Shown here piece by piece: positions 7,954 through 16,116 of a stretch of 64,000 nt of DNA; position 1 is the stretch's first letter; each line of letters opens with the position of its first letter. The translations under genes were made by a program, and so were the position numbers. The notes beneath the pieces are model-generated. The model worked only from the letters and a program-made list of their open reading frames with translations, made no database searches and had not been told where the DNA came from. Source of the stretch: Sulfitobacter albidus (GTDB taxonomy: Bacteria > Pseudomonadota > Alphaproteobacteria > Rhodobacterales > Rhodobacteraceae); assembly GCF_018200035.1 (NCBI RefSeq), contig NZ_CP073581.1:306501-370500 (forward strand), in the 5' to 3' direction.

Positions 7954-9528
7954 ATGCCATTTACGAAAAAAGCGACAAAATTCGCGATGACGGCCAGTGT
8001 TGCCGCCCTCGTCGCGTCCGCGGCGGGCGCGTCGTCCCACCGCGAGGCCCCGGGGATTACCGAACAGCCCAAGGTGGACGCGTCAGATTTCTACATGTTC
8101 CGCAGCTACGAGCCGGGCCGTGAAGACTACGTCACCTTCATCGCGAACTACATTCCGTTGCAGGCGCCCTACGGCGGTCCGAACTATTTCACGATGGACC
8201 CCGACGCGATCTACGAGATCCACATCGACAATGATGGCGATGCCGTCGAGGATGTGACCTTCCAGTTCGATTTCAACAACGAGTTGGCAATGGACGGTGC
8301 GGGCATCGCGCTGCAGATCGGGGATGCCACCGTGGCGATCCCGCTGCGGACGGCAGGTCCGATCACCGGCGCTGCGGATGATCCGCTCAACGAGATCGAG
8401 ACCTACACGCTGACCAAGATCACCGGCGACCGCCGCTCGGGCACGCGTGAGGAAGTCGATGGGCCTGACGGGCACATCATGGCGAAACCGCTGGATTATA
8501 TCGGGACAAAAACGCTTCCCGACTATGAAGGCTACGCCAATAACTTCATCCATGACATCACGATCCCCGGCTGCGACGCGCCCGGCAAGGTGTTCGTGGG
8601 TCAGCGGGCCGAAGCCTTTGCCGTTAATCTCGGCGAGATCTTCGATCTGGTGAACCTCGTGCCGCTTGAAGGCTCGATCGAGAACGACCGCTCCAACGAC
8701 GATCTGGTCGGTCTGTTCAACGTGACCTCTCTGGCGCTCGAAGTGCCGATCGACTGTGTGACCGGTGACGGCAATGGCGTGATCGGTGCCTGGACCACGG
8801 CCAGCCTGCCACAGGGTGAAGTTGAGGATCCGTCTCCGACCTACGCATCCACATCCGTCTACGGTGGTGCCTTTGTGCAGCAATCGCGGCTCTCAAACCC
8901 GCTGGTGAACGAAGTCGTCATCGGTCTGCCGGACAAGGATCTGTTCAACGCGGCAGAGCCGACACAGGATGGCGCGCTCGCCACCTATGTGACCAACCCG
9001 ACGCTGCCTGCGCTGATCGACATTCTGTTCCGCGACGCGCTGGGCGCCGAAAGCAACATCGCGCCGTCGAACCTGCCCCGTCAGGATCTCGTCACCGCGT
9101 TTCTTACCGGCTTTCCGGGTGTGAACCAGCTGGCCACCGTGACCCCGTCCGAGATGTTGCGTCTGAATACGGCCATACCCGCGACCGCACGTGATGCGCA
9201 AAGCCCCTTCGGTGTGGTTGCCGAAGATCTCGCAGGTTTCCCGAATGGCCGTCGTCCGGGTGACGACACCGTCGACATCGCCCTGCGTGTCGTGATGGGT
9301 GCGTTGTGCCACCCCGTGCCCCTTGGTGCCGAGCTTGGCATCGAAGGTGCGGTTGAGGATACCGACAGCGATCTGGTGAACCTGGGACTGTGCGCTCCCG
9401 AGGACGCGCCCGTTGGCAATGCGCCCTTTATCGACGGCGCGCCGATTTCCGCGGCTGAACTGCAGAATGCGTTCCCCTACCTGAACACGCCCTTGCCCGG
9501 TGCCGGCGGCGATGACAGCGAAGACTAA
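7954..9528 (+). CDS. Secreted DUF4331 domain protein
   Basis: A 524-residue exported protein with the DUF4331 signature: SSHREAPGI directly after the signal peptide, then DASDFYMFRSYEPG, TMDPDAIYEIHIDNDGDA and further acidic, calcium-like loops. Signal peptide about residues 1-26 (basic MPFTKKATKF, hydrophobic core, AGA-S cleavage). The start at 7954 is chosen over the ATG at 7930 because AAGGAGAG sits just before it. No biochemical function is established for the family. Its position inside the T2SS locus, followed 9 bp later by a small lipoprotein, makes it a candidate secretion substrate; that is inference. Confidence 0.88.
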   Translation: MPFTKKATKFAMTASVAALVASAAGASSHREAPGITEQPKVDASDFYMFRSYEPGREDYVTFIANYIPLQAPYGGPNYFTMDPDAIYEIHIDNDGDAVEDVTFQFDFNNELAMDGAGIALQIGDATVAIPLRTAGPITGAADDPLNEIETYTLTKITGDRRSGTREEVDGPDGHIMAKPLDYIGTKTLPDYEGYANNFIHDITIPGCDAPGKVFVGQRAEAFAVNLGEIFDLVNLVPLEGSIENDRSNDDLVGLFNVTSLALEVPIDCVTGDGNGVIGAWTTASLPQGEVEDPSPTYASTSVYGGAFVQQSRLSNPLVNEVVIGLPDKDLFNAAEPTQDGALATYVTNPTLPALIDILFRDALGAESNIAPSNLPRQDLVTAFLTGFPGVNQLATVTPSEMLRLNTAIPATARDAQSPFGVVAEDLAGFPNGRRPGDDTVDIALRVVMGALCHPVPLGAELGIEGAVEDTDSDLVNLGLCAPEDAPVGNAPFIDGAPISAAELQNAFPYLNTPLPGAGGDDSED

Positions 9529-9537
9529 GGAGAGCAC

Positions 9538-9750
9538 ATGAAACTGAGTATCAAGACAGCAACCCTGCTGGCCGGTGTTCTTCTGGTCGCCGCCTGCGAC
9601 GGCTCGGATGACAACGGTGAGGCCTCGGGCATCAGCACGCTCGGCTCTGCCTTCCGTGCGATGTTCGCCGCCGACGCAAACGCCGAACCGGTGGATGCAC
9701 AGACGGTCGACATCTCGGTCGATCTGACAGCGGATCCGTTCAACCCCTGA
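9538..9750 (+). CDS. Small lipoprotein downstream of DUF4331
   Basis: A 70-residue protein with a type II signal sequence: MKLSIKTATLLAGV then lipobox VAAC (Cys20), so the mature part is only about 50 residues, acidic and probably disordered (DGSDDNGEASG). Ends in DLTADPFNP. It starts 9 bp after the DUF4331 stop with GGAG just upstream, so the two are almost certainly cotranscribed. No family recognised. The pairing suggests an envelope anchor or partner for the DUF4331 protein. Confidence 0.7.
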   Translation: MKLSIKTATLLAGVLLVAACDGSDDNGEASGISTLGSAFRAMFAADANAEPVDAQTVDISVDLTADPFNP

Positions 9751-9776
9751 GGTTGGCGCTTCATTGAAAACACGAG

Positions 9777-9805
9777 AAAGCCCCCGGCGCACCGGGGGCT
9801 TTTTC
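9777..9805 (+). terminator. Rho-independent terminator after DUF4331-lipoprotein
   Basis: Perfect stem AGCCCCCGG / CCGGGGGCT with a four-base CGCA loop, followed by a T run ending about 9804. It lies 26 bp after the lipoprotein stop and overlaps the end of gspK on the other strand, so it separates the two convergent operons. Confidence 0.88.
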
Positions 9806-10664
9806 AGTTTGCGGCCTCGGGCACCTGGCCGGGACGCAGACGCCGCCGCACGATCTGAACCGCCTTGACCCCCGCAGCATTGCGCCGCGCCAGCGTGGTT
9901 TCCAGAACGACCCGCGCGCGCCCGGCCTCGGCAAGGATGTCGACGCGGTAGACGTTGGATGTAAAGCCGCTGTTTTGCGGGCGCAGGGCGCCAACGCGCT
10001 GCAACATCTCGCGGGTAAGCTCTCCGCGCGCGTCGCGCATCCGCAGCAGCTGCGTGGTTTGGCCGGTGTTCTGCATCATCACCGACAAAAGAAACGGGTC
10101 GACGGAATTGAGGTTCACCGTGCCGGGCACGGGCAGGGCCGTCGCATACGGCCCCAGAGCGGCTACGGTCTCGGCGCTGACGCCATAGTCGGTCAGATCC
10201 TCCAGCGCCGCGACCGGACCGGCCGCCTGCAGGATGCGGATAATCTGATTGACGGTCTGTGGCGGCTGGTCGAGCGCAACCATAAGCCGGGTGCCAAAGG
10301 CCTGCGTGCCCGCCGATAGATCTGCAAGCTGGTTGATGTCGAATTTCGCCTGCAAATCTTCGATGGCGACGGAAAAGCGCCCCGTCGGCAGTCGGGCCTC
10401 TCGCTGGATCACGCCAAGCGCCCAGGGCTCGTTCAGGTGATCCGCCTCGGGCGCCGTATCGAGATCGCGGCGCAGCGCGTCGATGACAGAGCTTTCGGCA
10501 CCCAGCGCGATCTGCTCGGCAACGGCGACGTCCGCGGCGTCGGCGATCCTGTCCAGCGCGCGCTCCTGACCGGTGATCAGCAGCACCATCAATCCCCCCG
10601 CGATGGCCAGCACCACAAGAACGTTGACCAGCACCACGCCGCTGTCTTCCGACCTGCGGCTCAT
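9804..10664 (-). CDS. gspK: T2SS minor pseudopilin GspK
   Basis: A 286-residue minor pseudopilin that caps the T2SS pseudopilus tip with GspI and GspJ. N-terminus MSRRSEDSGVVLVNVLVVLAIAGG: a prepilin site after Gly9 and one hydrophobic helix. The large periplasmic domain has the helix-hairpin-helix-like GspK segments (KFDINQLADL, NLNSVDPFLL). The residue at +5 after cleavage is Asn rather than Glu; GspK proteins often lack Glu5. The start overlaps the gspJ stop (ATGA). Confidence 0.88.
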   Translation of the reverse strand: MSRRSEDSGVVLVNVLVVLAIAGGLMVLLITGQERALDRIADAADVAVAEQIALGAESSVIDALRRDLDTAPEADHLNEPWALGVIQREARLPTGRFSVAIEDLQAKFDINQLADLSAGTQAFGTRLMVALDQPPQTVNQIIRILQAAGPVAALEDLTDYGVSAETVAALGPYATALPVPGTVNLNSVDPFLLSVMMQNTGQTTQLLRMRDARGELTREMLQRVGALRPQNSGFTSNVYRVDILAEAGRARVVLETTLARRNAAGVKAVQIVRRRLRPGQVPEAAN

Positions 10665-11206
10665 CGGCCCTGTCCCGCAGGCAGGGCAAAAAGGCGCACG
10701 AGCGTTTCGGGCGGGTCTGCCCGCAGTGTCACGCTCAATTCGGCGGCGTGCGCGGCCGGGATAGTCTCCGCCGCGGTCGGCGGCCAGCTGTCATGCCAGC
10801 GGCCCGCCGCATCCATGGTACGCCACTGCGCGCTTTGCACGTTCTCCAGCAGCCGCTGATCGACGTCAGGGGAGGCTGCCCGCGCGACACGTCGCACAAA
10901 AACGCCGTCGCGCGCGATGTAGGTGACGATGACGATGCCTTCATCGATAGGCCGCGCAAATTGCAGTGCGTTGTCCTGCAACTGCGTGCTGGCGCCAGTC
11001 ATCTGCAACAGGTCGCGCCGCAGGATCACGAACGTGCGGTCGATGTCGGCCAAGCGCTCGAGCCGCCCGTCGGTTCGCGCGCCGGTGCGCGCGACGGTGT
11101 TCAGAACCGCCAGCCCGGCCACACCGATCAGGGCAAAGATCGCGAGGGACACGAGGACTTCGATCAGGCTCACGCCCGCCTCCGGCTCCCGCCGCGGCTG
11201 GCTCAT
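10661..11206 (-). CDS. gspJ: T2SS minor pseudopilin GspJ
   Basis: A 181-residue pseudopilin with prepilin sequence EPEAGVSLIEVLVSLAIFAL (cleavage after Gly11, Glu at +5) and a periplasmic domain with TFVILRRDLLQMTG, the RRDL element typical of GspJ. The ATG at 11206 overlaps the upstream lipoprotein stop (ATGA), and the stop overlaps gspK, so lipoprotein-gspJ-gspK form one coupled operon. Confidence 0.87.
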   Translation of the reverse strand: MSQPRREPEAGVSLIEVLVSLAIFALIGVAGLAVLNTVARTGARTDGRLERLADIDRTFVILRRDLLQMTGASTQLQDNALQFARPIDEGIVIVTYIARDGVFVRRVARAASPDVDQRLLENVQSAQWRTMDAAGRWHDSWPPTAAETIPAAHAAELSVTLRADPPETLVRLFALPAGQGR

Positions 11207-12318
11207 ACCGACGTGCTGCCAATCAGGCTGAACTCTCCTGCGCCGACTTTCAGGACACCCAGGCCCCGCTCGCACAGGCCCGAGCGCAGGAAGCGGTAGG
11301 GACCGATTACGCCGGTGAAGCCTTCGGGGCGGGTCAGCCCCGCCGCATTCAATTTCCCGGCCTGACCCAGAATGCGCAGCAGGTCGACCCCGTCGAAGGC
11401 AAGCCCGGTGATGATCCCGCCGGACGTGCCGGATGCCTGGCGAAATGCCTCGTCGAAGGCGGCAAAGCGCAGCGGATCCGGCGCGGCAAACCACGCCTCC
11501 CGGAACGCGCGACGGCCCGACAGATCCAGCGCGGACCATTGGGTCGATCCCAAAAGCTGCACGCCCTGACCCTGCAAGGCCTCGGCAAAATCGGGAAGTG
11601 TGGCGTCGGCCACGGGTAGATAGACGGCCTTGGGCAACGGCCCGTTGGCCTGAAGGGCGGCCATGAGCCCTTGGGCATTGCTGCGTACAACGCTGGGGCG
11701 CACGCGGATCCCGAGGGCCGCGCCCACGCGCTCGGCCGCTTGTGCGGATTGCGCGCCAAAGGCACCGGGCGGCACGACCGTGACGACATCGCCCAAACCC
11801 CGCTGGGCGGCGATCGACAGGATGGCCTGTGCCGATTGCGCCGGCGTGACGCCAAACACAAAGGTCCGGCGCCCGGCAAGTGCTGCGTTGTTCGACAGCG
11901 TGACGACCGGCACCCGCACGCTGGCGCTGATCGCCTCGACCTGCGCGCTGAAAACCGGGCCGACGAGGATCTCCGCGCCAGCTGCGACTGCGGCAGTGGC
12001 GGCGGCAACGGCGCTTTGTGGCGTTGAGCCGCTGTCCACGATCTCGATCCCGATGCCGGGACCGCCGCCAAGGGTTGCGGCACTGCGCAATCTCTGGCCT
12101 AGATCGGCGGACTGACCGGACAGGGGCAACAACACCGCAGACCGACGCGGCCCGCCACTGCCTGTCGACGTGCCCGAACCGGGGAGCGCAAGCTCACCGC
12201 AACCAGATGAAAGAGTGACCAGCGATGCCGCAGACAGACCCGACAGGACACGCCGCCGGGAGACGCGCGCGCGGGGCCGCGCGGATCGGGCGCTGGATGG
12301 GAGTCGGGGCTGTGACAT
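11203..12318 (-). CDS. Periplasmic-binding-fold lipoprotein (LppC/PBP-activator-like) in T2SS operon
   Basis: A 371-residue predicted lipoprotein: SRRRVLSGLSAASLVTLSSGC gives a Tat-like RR motif and a lipobox ending at about Cys40. The mature protein is a type I periplasmic binding fold (SAVLLPLSGQSADLGQRLRSAA, then EILVGPVFSAQVEAI), as in LppC/LpoA penicillin-binding-protein activators and amino-acid-binding lipoproteins. It is translationally coupled to gspJ. Its start overlaps the divergent gspN start by 94 bp; both have plausible Shine-Dalgarno sequences (GCAGGATCG here), so a shorter start is possible. Its role in the T2SS, perhaps at peptidoglycan, is inference. Confidence 0.75.
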   Translation of the reverse strand: MSQPRLPSSARSARPRARVSRRRVLSGLSAASLVTLSSGCGELALPGSGTSTGSGGPRRSAVLLPLSGQSADLGQRLRSAATLGGGPGIGIEIVDSGSTPQSAVAAATAAVAAGAEILVGPVFSAQVEAISASVRVPVVTLSNNAALAGRRTFVFGVTPAQSAQAILSIAAQRGLGDVVTVVPPGAFGAQSAQAAERVGAALGIRVRPSVVRSNAQGLMAALQANGPLPKAVYLPVADATLPDFAEALQGQGVQLLGSTQWSALDLSGRRAFREAWFAAPDPLRFAAFDEAFRQASGTSGGIITGLAFDGVDLLRILGQAGKLNAAGLTRPEGFTGVIGPYRFLRSGLCERGLGVLKVGAGEFSLIGSTSV

Positions 12319-12965
12319 TGGCGATCCTGCTTTTAGTGTTGGGGGGTCTGGCGCTGCGCGTCCCGGTAAGTCTGCTTACCCGAAACATCGTTCTGCCGCC
12401 AGCGGTGGTTGCGGTGCACGGCTCTGCGCGCCGGGGTCGGGCAACACTTACGGAGGGCTATACCCTGCGCTGGGGCAGCGGTCTGGCTCTGCTGCCGCTG
12501 CCTCATCTCAGAACCGATCTGTTGCTTGAAGGGCCCGATACCCGTGTGGATGCCCGTGCGGCAACCGGAGCGGGCGGGATCACGCTTGAGCGCGCGTCGG
12601 GCCGCGCGGGGCCGGGGCTGGCGGCGATGGTTCCGGGGGCATGGCGGTGCGACATGACGGCTGTGGTGCGGGACGTCTCGCTTGCGTGGCGATGGCGCGA
12701 TGCGGCAGCGGCGGGGACGATCTCCACGCCTGCGGGTACCTGCACCCGTGGCGACCGACGCGCGGAAATCCCCGCCCTGCAAATCGCGCTGTCGTCAGAG
12801 GGGCGCGACGCCGTGGCGCGCCTCTCGCAGCCGGGCGGGGCCGAAATGGCGCATCTGCGCCTGCGTCGGGACAGGGTGCTGGATATCCACATTGCGCCAT
12901 CGGCGGCAGAGGTCTTTCCGGCGCTGCCGCGTGGCGGGCCGATCACGTTGCAACTGCCGTTCTGA
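12225..12965 (+). CDS. gspN: Probable T2SS protein GspN
   Basis: A 246-residue protein with one N-terminal transmembrane segment (about residues 26-46) and a periplasmic domain of repeated beta-strands. The pattern (RNIVLPPAVVAVHGSARRGRATLTEG, RWGSGLALLPLPHL) resembles the GspN family, a variable T2SS component. ATG at 12225 has AAGAG upstream; an ATG at 12297 would remove the 94-bp overlap with the divergent lipoprotein but leaves almost no cytoplasmic residues. It is convergent with gspF (their ends abut). Assignment rests on context and weak similarity. Confidence 0.6.
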   Translation: MPQTDPTGHAAGRRARGAARIGRWMGVGAVTLAILLLVLGGLALRVPVSLLTRNIVLPPAVVAVHGSARRGRATLTEGYTLRWGSGLALLPLPHLRTDLLLEGPDTRVDARAATGAGGITLERASGRAGPGLAAMVPGAWRCDMTAVVRDVSLAWRWRDAAAAGTISTPAGTCTRGDRRAEIPALQIALSSEGRDAVARLSQPGGAEMAHLRLRRDRVLDIHIAPSAAEVFPALPRGGPITLQLPF

Positions 12966-14174
12966 TTACCCTGCGAGACCATTGAGCCCCACAATCGGCA
13001 TCAGGATCGACATTACCAGCAACATGACGATCCCCCCCATGACCAACAAAACCGCCGGTTCCACCAGCGCGACAATCGTCGTGACCGTCGCCTTGAGCCC
13101 TGCCGCCTGATCAACGGCAGCCTTGTTGAGGCTTTCGCCCAGCTGTCCGCTGGCCTCGCCGCTGGCGATCATCGCGATCAGCATCGGGGGAAAAACCTTT
13201 GCAGCCTCGACCGCGCGCGAGAGCGCCGCGCCGTCCTGCACCGATTGCGTGATCTCGGCCACACGCGCGCGCACGAAACGGTTGGGTACCGTGCCGGAGG
13301 CCGCGCGCAGCGCCTCGGCGAGCGGTACGCCCGATTGCACCAGCGTCGCCAGTGTCCCCGAAAATTGCGCCGCGTTCATGCGCAGCACCAATGGACCCAG
13401 CAACGGCGCGCGGATCAGCCAGCCGTCCCAGCGCAGGCGCAGCGCCGGTTGGCGCAGCAGCGCAAGCCCGGCAATGACGAGCAACGCGCCGGTGCCGGCC
13501 ACCGCAAGGCCCCAGCGCGTCATCCAGTCGGACACGGCTATCAGGCCGCGCGTCAGACCGGGCAGATCCGCGCCGCGCGCGGTAAAGACGCGCACGATGT
13601 CGGGCACCACGAACGTCAGCAGGGCCACGATCACGCCGATCGACACGATGGCAAGCAACGCCGGATAAATCAGCGCCAGTTGCAGGCTCTGCCGGTTGCG
13701 CGCGCGATCTTCGATGTGCACCGCCAGATGTTCCAGAACCTGCGGCAGCTTTCCCGCCGTCTCTGCCGCGCGCACGGACGCGCGGTAGTATTCGTCAAAT
13801 GACTGCGGCACCTCCTGCAGCGCTTCGGCAAAGCTGCGGCCGTCGACGATCGCGCTGCGCATGTTCAGCAGCAACGACACGTCGCGAGGGTTCGACATCT
13901 GGTCGGTCACGATCTTGAGCGCGTCCTCGATCCGGACCTGCGCACCCACCAATGTCGCCAGCTGGCGCGTCACCAGAACCTGTTTCTTGAGGCTCAGCCG
14001 GTGGGCGCGGACGCCGCGCGCGCTGCCGACACGGTGTTGCGTCGCCTCGACCGAGAGTGGCAGCAGGTCGCGGGCCCGCAGATCGGCACGGGCGGCAGCC
14101 GCACTGGTCGCTTCCACGAGGCCCTTTCGTTTCTTGCCGCCGGGGTCGACCGCCTGATACTGGAACGCGGGCAT
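12966..14174 (-). CDS. gspF: T2SS inner-membrane platform protein GspF
   Basis: A 402-residue polytopic membrane protein that couples the GspE ATPase to pseudopilus assembly. It starts MPAFQYQAVDPGGKKRKGLVEA, the usual GspF opening, and has two T2SSF domains (about 70-195 and 270-395), each followed by hydrophobic segments. The second contains FSGTLATLVQSGVPLAEALRAA, a hallmark of the family. The long in-frame extension upstream to 14519 is an out-of-frame reading of gspE. It begins 2 bp after the gspE stop. Confidence 0.95.
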   Translation of the reverse strand: MPAFQYQAVDPGGKKRKGLVEATSAAAARADLRARDLLPLSVEATQHRVGSARGVRAHRLSLKKQVLVTRQLATLVGAQVRIEDALKIVTDQMSNPRDVSLLLNMRSAIVDGRSFAEALQEVPQSFDEYYRASVRAAETAGKLPQVLEHLAVHIEDRARNRQSLQLALIYPALLAIVSIGVIVALLTFVVPDIVRVFTARGADLPGLTRGLIAVSDWMTRWGLAVAGTGALLVIAGLALLRQPALRLRWDGWLIRAPLLGPLVLRMNAAQFSGTLATLVQSGVPLAEALRAASGTVPNRFVRARVAEITQSVQDGAALSRAVEAAKVFPPMLIAMIASGEASGQLGESLNKAAVDQAAGLKATVTTIVALVEPAVLLVMGGIVMLLVMSILMPIVGLNGLAG

Positions 14175-14176
14175 GC

Positions 14177-15658
14177 TCAGCGCGCCTCGACCAGCGCGTC
14201 GTCGCGCACGGCGCGGGCGACTTCGGACACCGTGGTCAGGCCATCGCGGATCTTGTCCACGCCGTCCTGCAGGATGCTGGGGGCGGTACCGCGCGCCTCG
14301 GCGGTCAGCGCCGCTTCGGAGGCGCCGTCGTGGATCATCGTCTCCAGCTTCGCGGTCATCGCGATGATTTCGTAGATCGGAAGCCGTCCACGGTAGCCGG
14401 TATCGTTGCAGGCGTCGCAGCCCACGGCCTCGCAAACCTCGGTCCCGGCGGGCAGCGCACCCGACAGCAGCGCGGCCTCGGCATCTGTCGCGGGGCGCGG
14501 CGCACGGCATTCGGGGCAAAGCCTGCGCACCAGCCGTTGCGCGACAAGCCCGCGCAGCATCGGAGCAAGCAAATAGCGTTCGACCCCCATGTCGATCAGT
14601 CGCGATACCGCGCCGATGGCCGTGTTGGTGTGCAGCGTCGACAGAACGAGGTGGCCGGTCATGGCGCTCTCCACGGCGATACGGGCGGTTTCGCCGTCGC
14701 GGATCTCTCCGACCATAATGACGTCGGGATCCTGTCGCAGGATCGCGCGCAGGCCCCTGGCAAAGGTCATATCGGTCTTGGCATTGACCTGGATCTGGCC
14801 CACGCCATCCATGGAGTATTCGATCGGATCCTCCACCGTGAGGATATTGCGCTCGCGCCCGTTGAGCGCGTGCAGGGCCGCGTAGAGCGATGTCGTCTTG
14901 CCCGAACCGGTGGGCCCCGTCACCAGCACCAGACCTTCGGGCGCGTGGATGATCCCCTCGAATACCTCGCGGTCGCGCGCGCTGAGCCCAAGATTGTCGA
15001 TCCCGGTCTGCGTCTGCCCCCGGTCGAGCAGGCGCAGCACCACCCGTTCGCCAAATTGCGACGGCAGGGTCGAAATCCGTACATCCAGCTCGTAGCTGCC
15101 CACGCGCAGGCTGACCCGGCCGTCCTGCGGCAGGCGTTTTTCCGCGATGTCGAGCTTGCCCATCACCTTGAGACGGCTTGAGAGCTGTGCGGCAAGCGCC
15201 CGGCGCGGCGTAAGGACTTCGCGCAGCACGCCGTCCACACGAAAGCGCACCACCAGCCGCTTTTCCTCGACCTCGATGTGGATGTCCGACGCGCCGTCCT
15301 TGACAGCCTCAAGCAGCAACGCGTTGATCAGCCGCACGACAGGCGCATCGTCATTCTGATCGAGCAGGTCATCGACGGAGGCGGCGGTTTCCGCCAGTGC
15401 GCTCAGATCGTCGCCGTCCGCGTCCGCCATGCTTGCCGCCTGTGAGGCGCTGTCGCGGTATGTGGCCGACAGCGCCTGATCAAAGGCCTGCGCGTCGATC
15501 GGTTCAAACGTGACGCGACCGCCCGCGACGCGCTGCGCCTCCAGAAGGGCGGGCAGCGTCGCGCCGGGCAGATGGCGGCACAGCGGCGGGCCGCCCGTCT
15601 CCTCGGCGATCAGGACGCCGTGCGCCTTGGCAAACGAATAGCTGAGCGTTGACGTCAT
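14177..15658 (-). CDS. gspE: T2SS assembly ATPase GspE
   Basis: A 493-residue cytoplasmic ATPase. Walker A GPTGSGKTTS (about residue 247), Asp box and Walker B DPDVIMVGEIRDGETA, His box TLHTNTA, and the zinc-binding tetracysteine pair CPEC / CDAC (about 380-425) typical of GspE. The N-terminal third carries the GspL-binding domain. Start overlaps the gspM stop by 4 nt. It is the motor of the secretion system. Confidence 0.96.
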   Translation of the reverse strand: MTSTLSYSFAKAHGVLIAEETGGPPLCRHLPGATLPALLEAQRVAGGRVTFEPIDAQAFDQALSATYRDSASQAASMADADGDDLSALAETAASVDDLLDQNDDAPVVRLINALLLEAVKDGASDIHIEVEEKRLVVRFRVDGVLREVLTPRRALAAQLSSRLKVMGKLDIAEKRLPQDGRVSLRVGSYELDVRISTLPSQFGERVVLRLLDRGQTQTGIDNLGLSARDREVFEGIIHAPEGLVLVTGPTGSGKTTSLYAALHALNGRERNILTVEDPIEYSMDGVGQIQVNAKTDMTFARGLRAILRQDPDVIMVGEIRDGETARIAVESAMTGHLVLSTLHTNTAIGAVSRLIDMGVERYLLAPMLRGLVAQRLVRRLCPECRAPRPATDAEAALLSGALPAGTEVCEAVGCDACNDTGYRGRLPIYEIIAMTAKLETMIHDGASEAALTAEARGTAPSILQDGVDKIRDGLTTVSEVARAVRDDALVEAR

Positions 15659-16116
15659 TGCGCGTCCTCCACCGTCATGCGCAGGGAAACCATGCCGGGC
15701 GCCGTCAGGCGCGACATCTCGACCGATATGGCGCGCACGCCGCTCTGTGCCTCCAGCGTTGCGATCCAGTCAATGAGATCGGCATAGGCGGCCTCGGCCA
15801 CTGTGACGCGCAGGCGCGGGCCTTCGGGGTCAAGCCGGGCAAGCGTGATGCCCGCGCGCTCACCGCTTTGGGTCAGGCGCTGGGCCAACGGCGTGTCAGG
15901 CAAAACGGGTGCTGCGGGCCGGGCGGCAGCGCCGCCGTTTTGCCGCGACAGCTCGATCAAGGTGAGATAGCGGGCGATCCGGTCGGCCTGTGCATCCTGC
16001 GCGCGGGCAATCGGCTGCCAGACGTAGACCCACGTGCCCAGAACCAGCAAAACCGCCGCACCGCCCAGCACCAAGGCGCGCTCGCGCGGTGTCAATGAGG
16101 CAAGCGCCGACATCAT
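15655..16116 (-). CDS. gspM: T2SS inner-membrane protein GspM
   Basis: A 153-residue bitopic protein: short cytoplasmic start (MMSALASLTPRERA), one transmembrane segment (about 16-34), then a periplasmic ferredoxin-like domain. RERALVLGGAAVLL followed by VWQPIARAQ is the usual GspM opening. Located between gspL and gspE with 4-nt overlaps at both ends, which supports the assignment more than sequence alone. Confidence 0.85.
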   Translation of the reverse strand: MMSALASLTPRERALVLGGAAVLLVLGTWVYVWQPIARAQDAQADRIARYLTLIELSRQNGGAAARPAAPVLPDTPLAQRLTQSGERAGITLARLDPEGPRLRVTVAEAAYADLIDWIATLEAQSGVRAISVEMSRLTAPGMVSLRMTVEDAQ

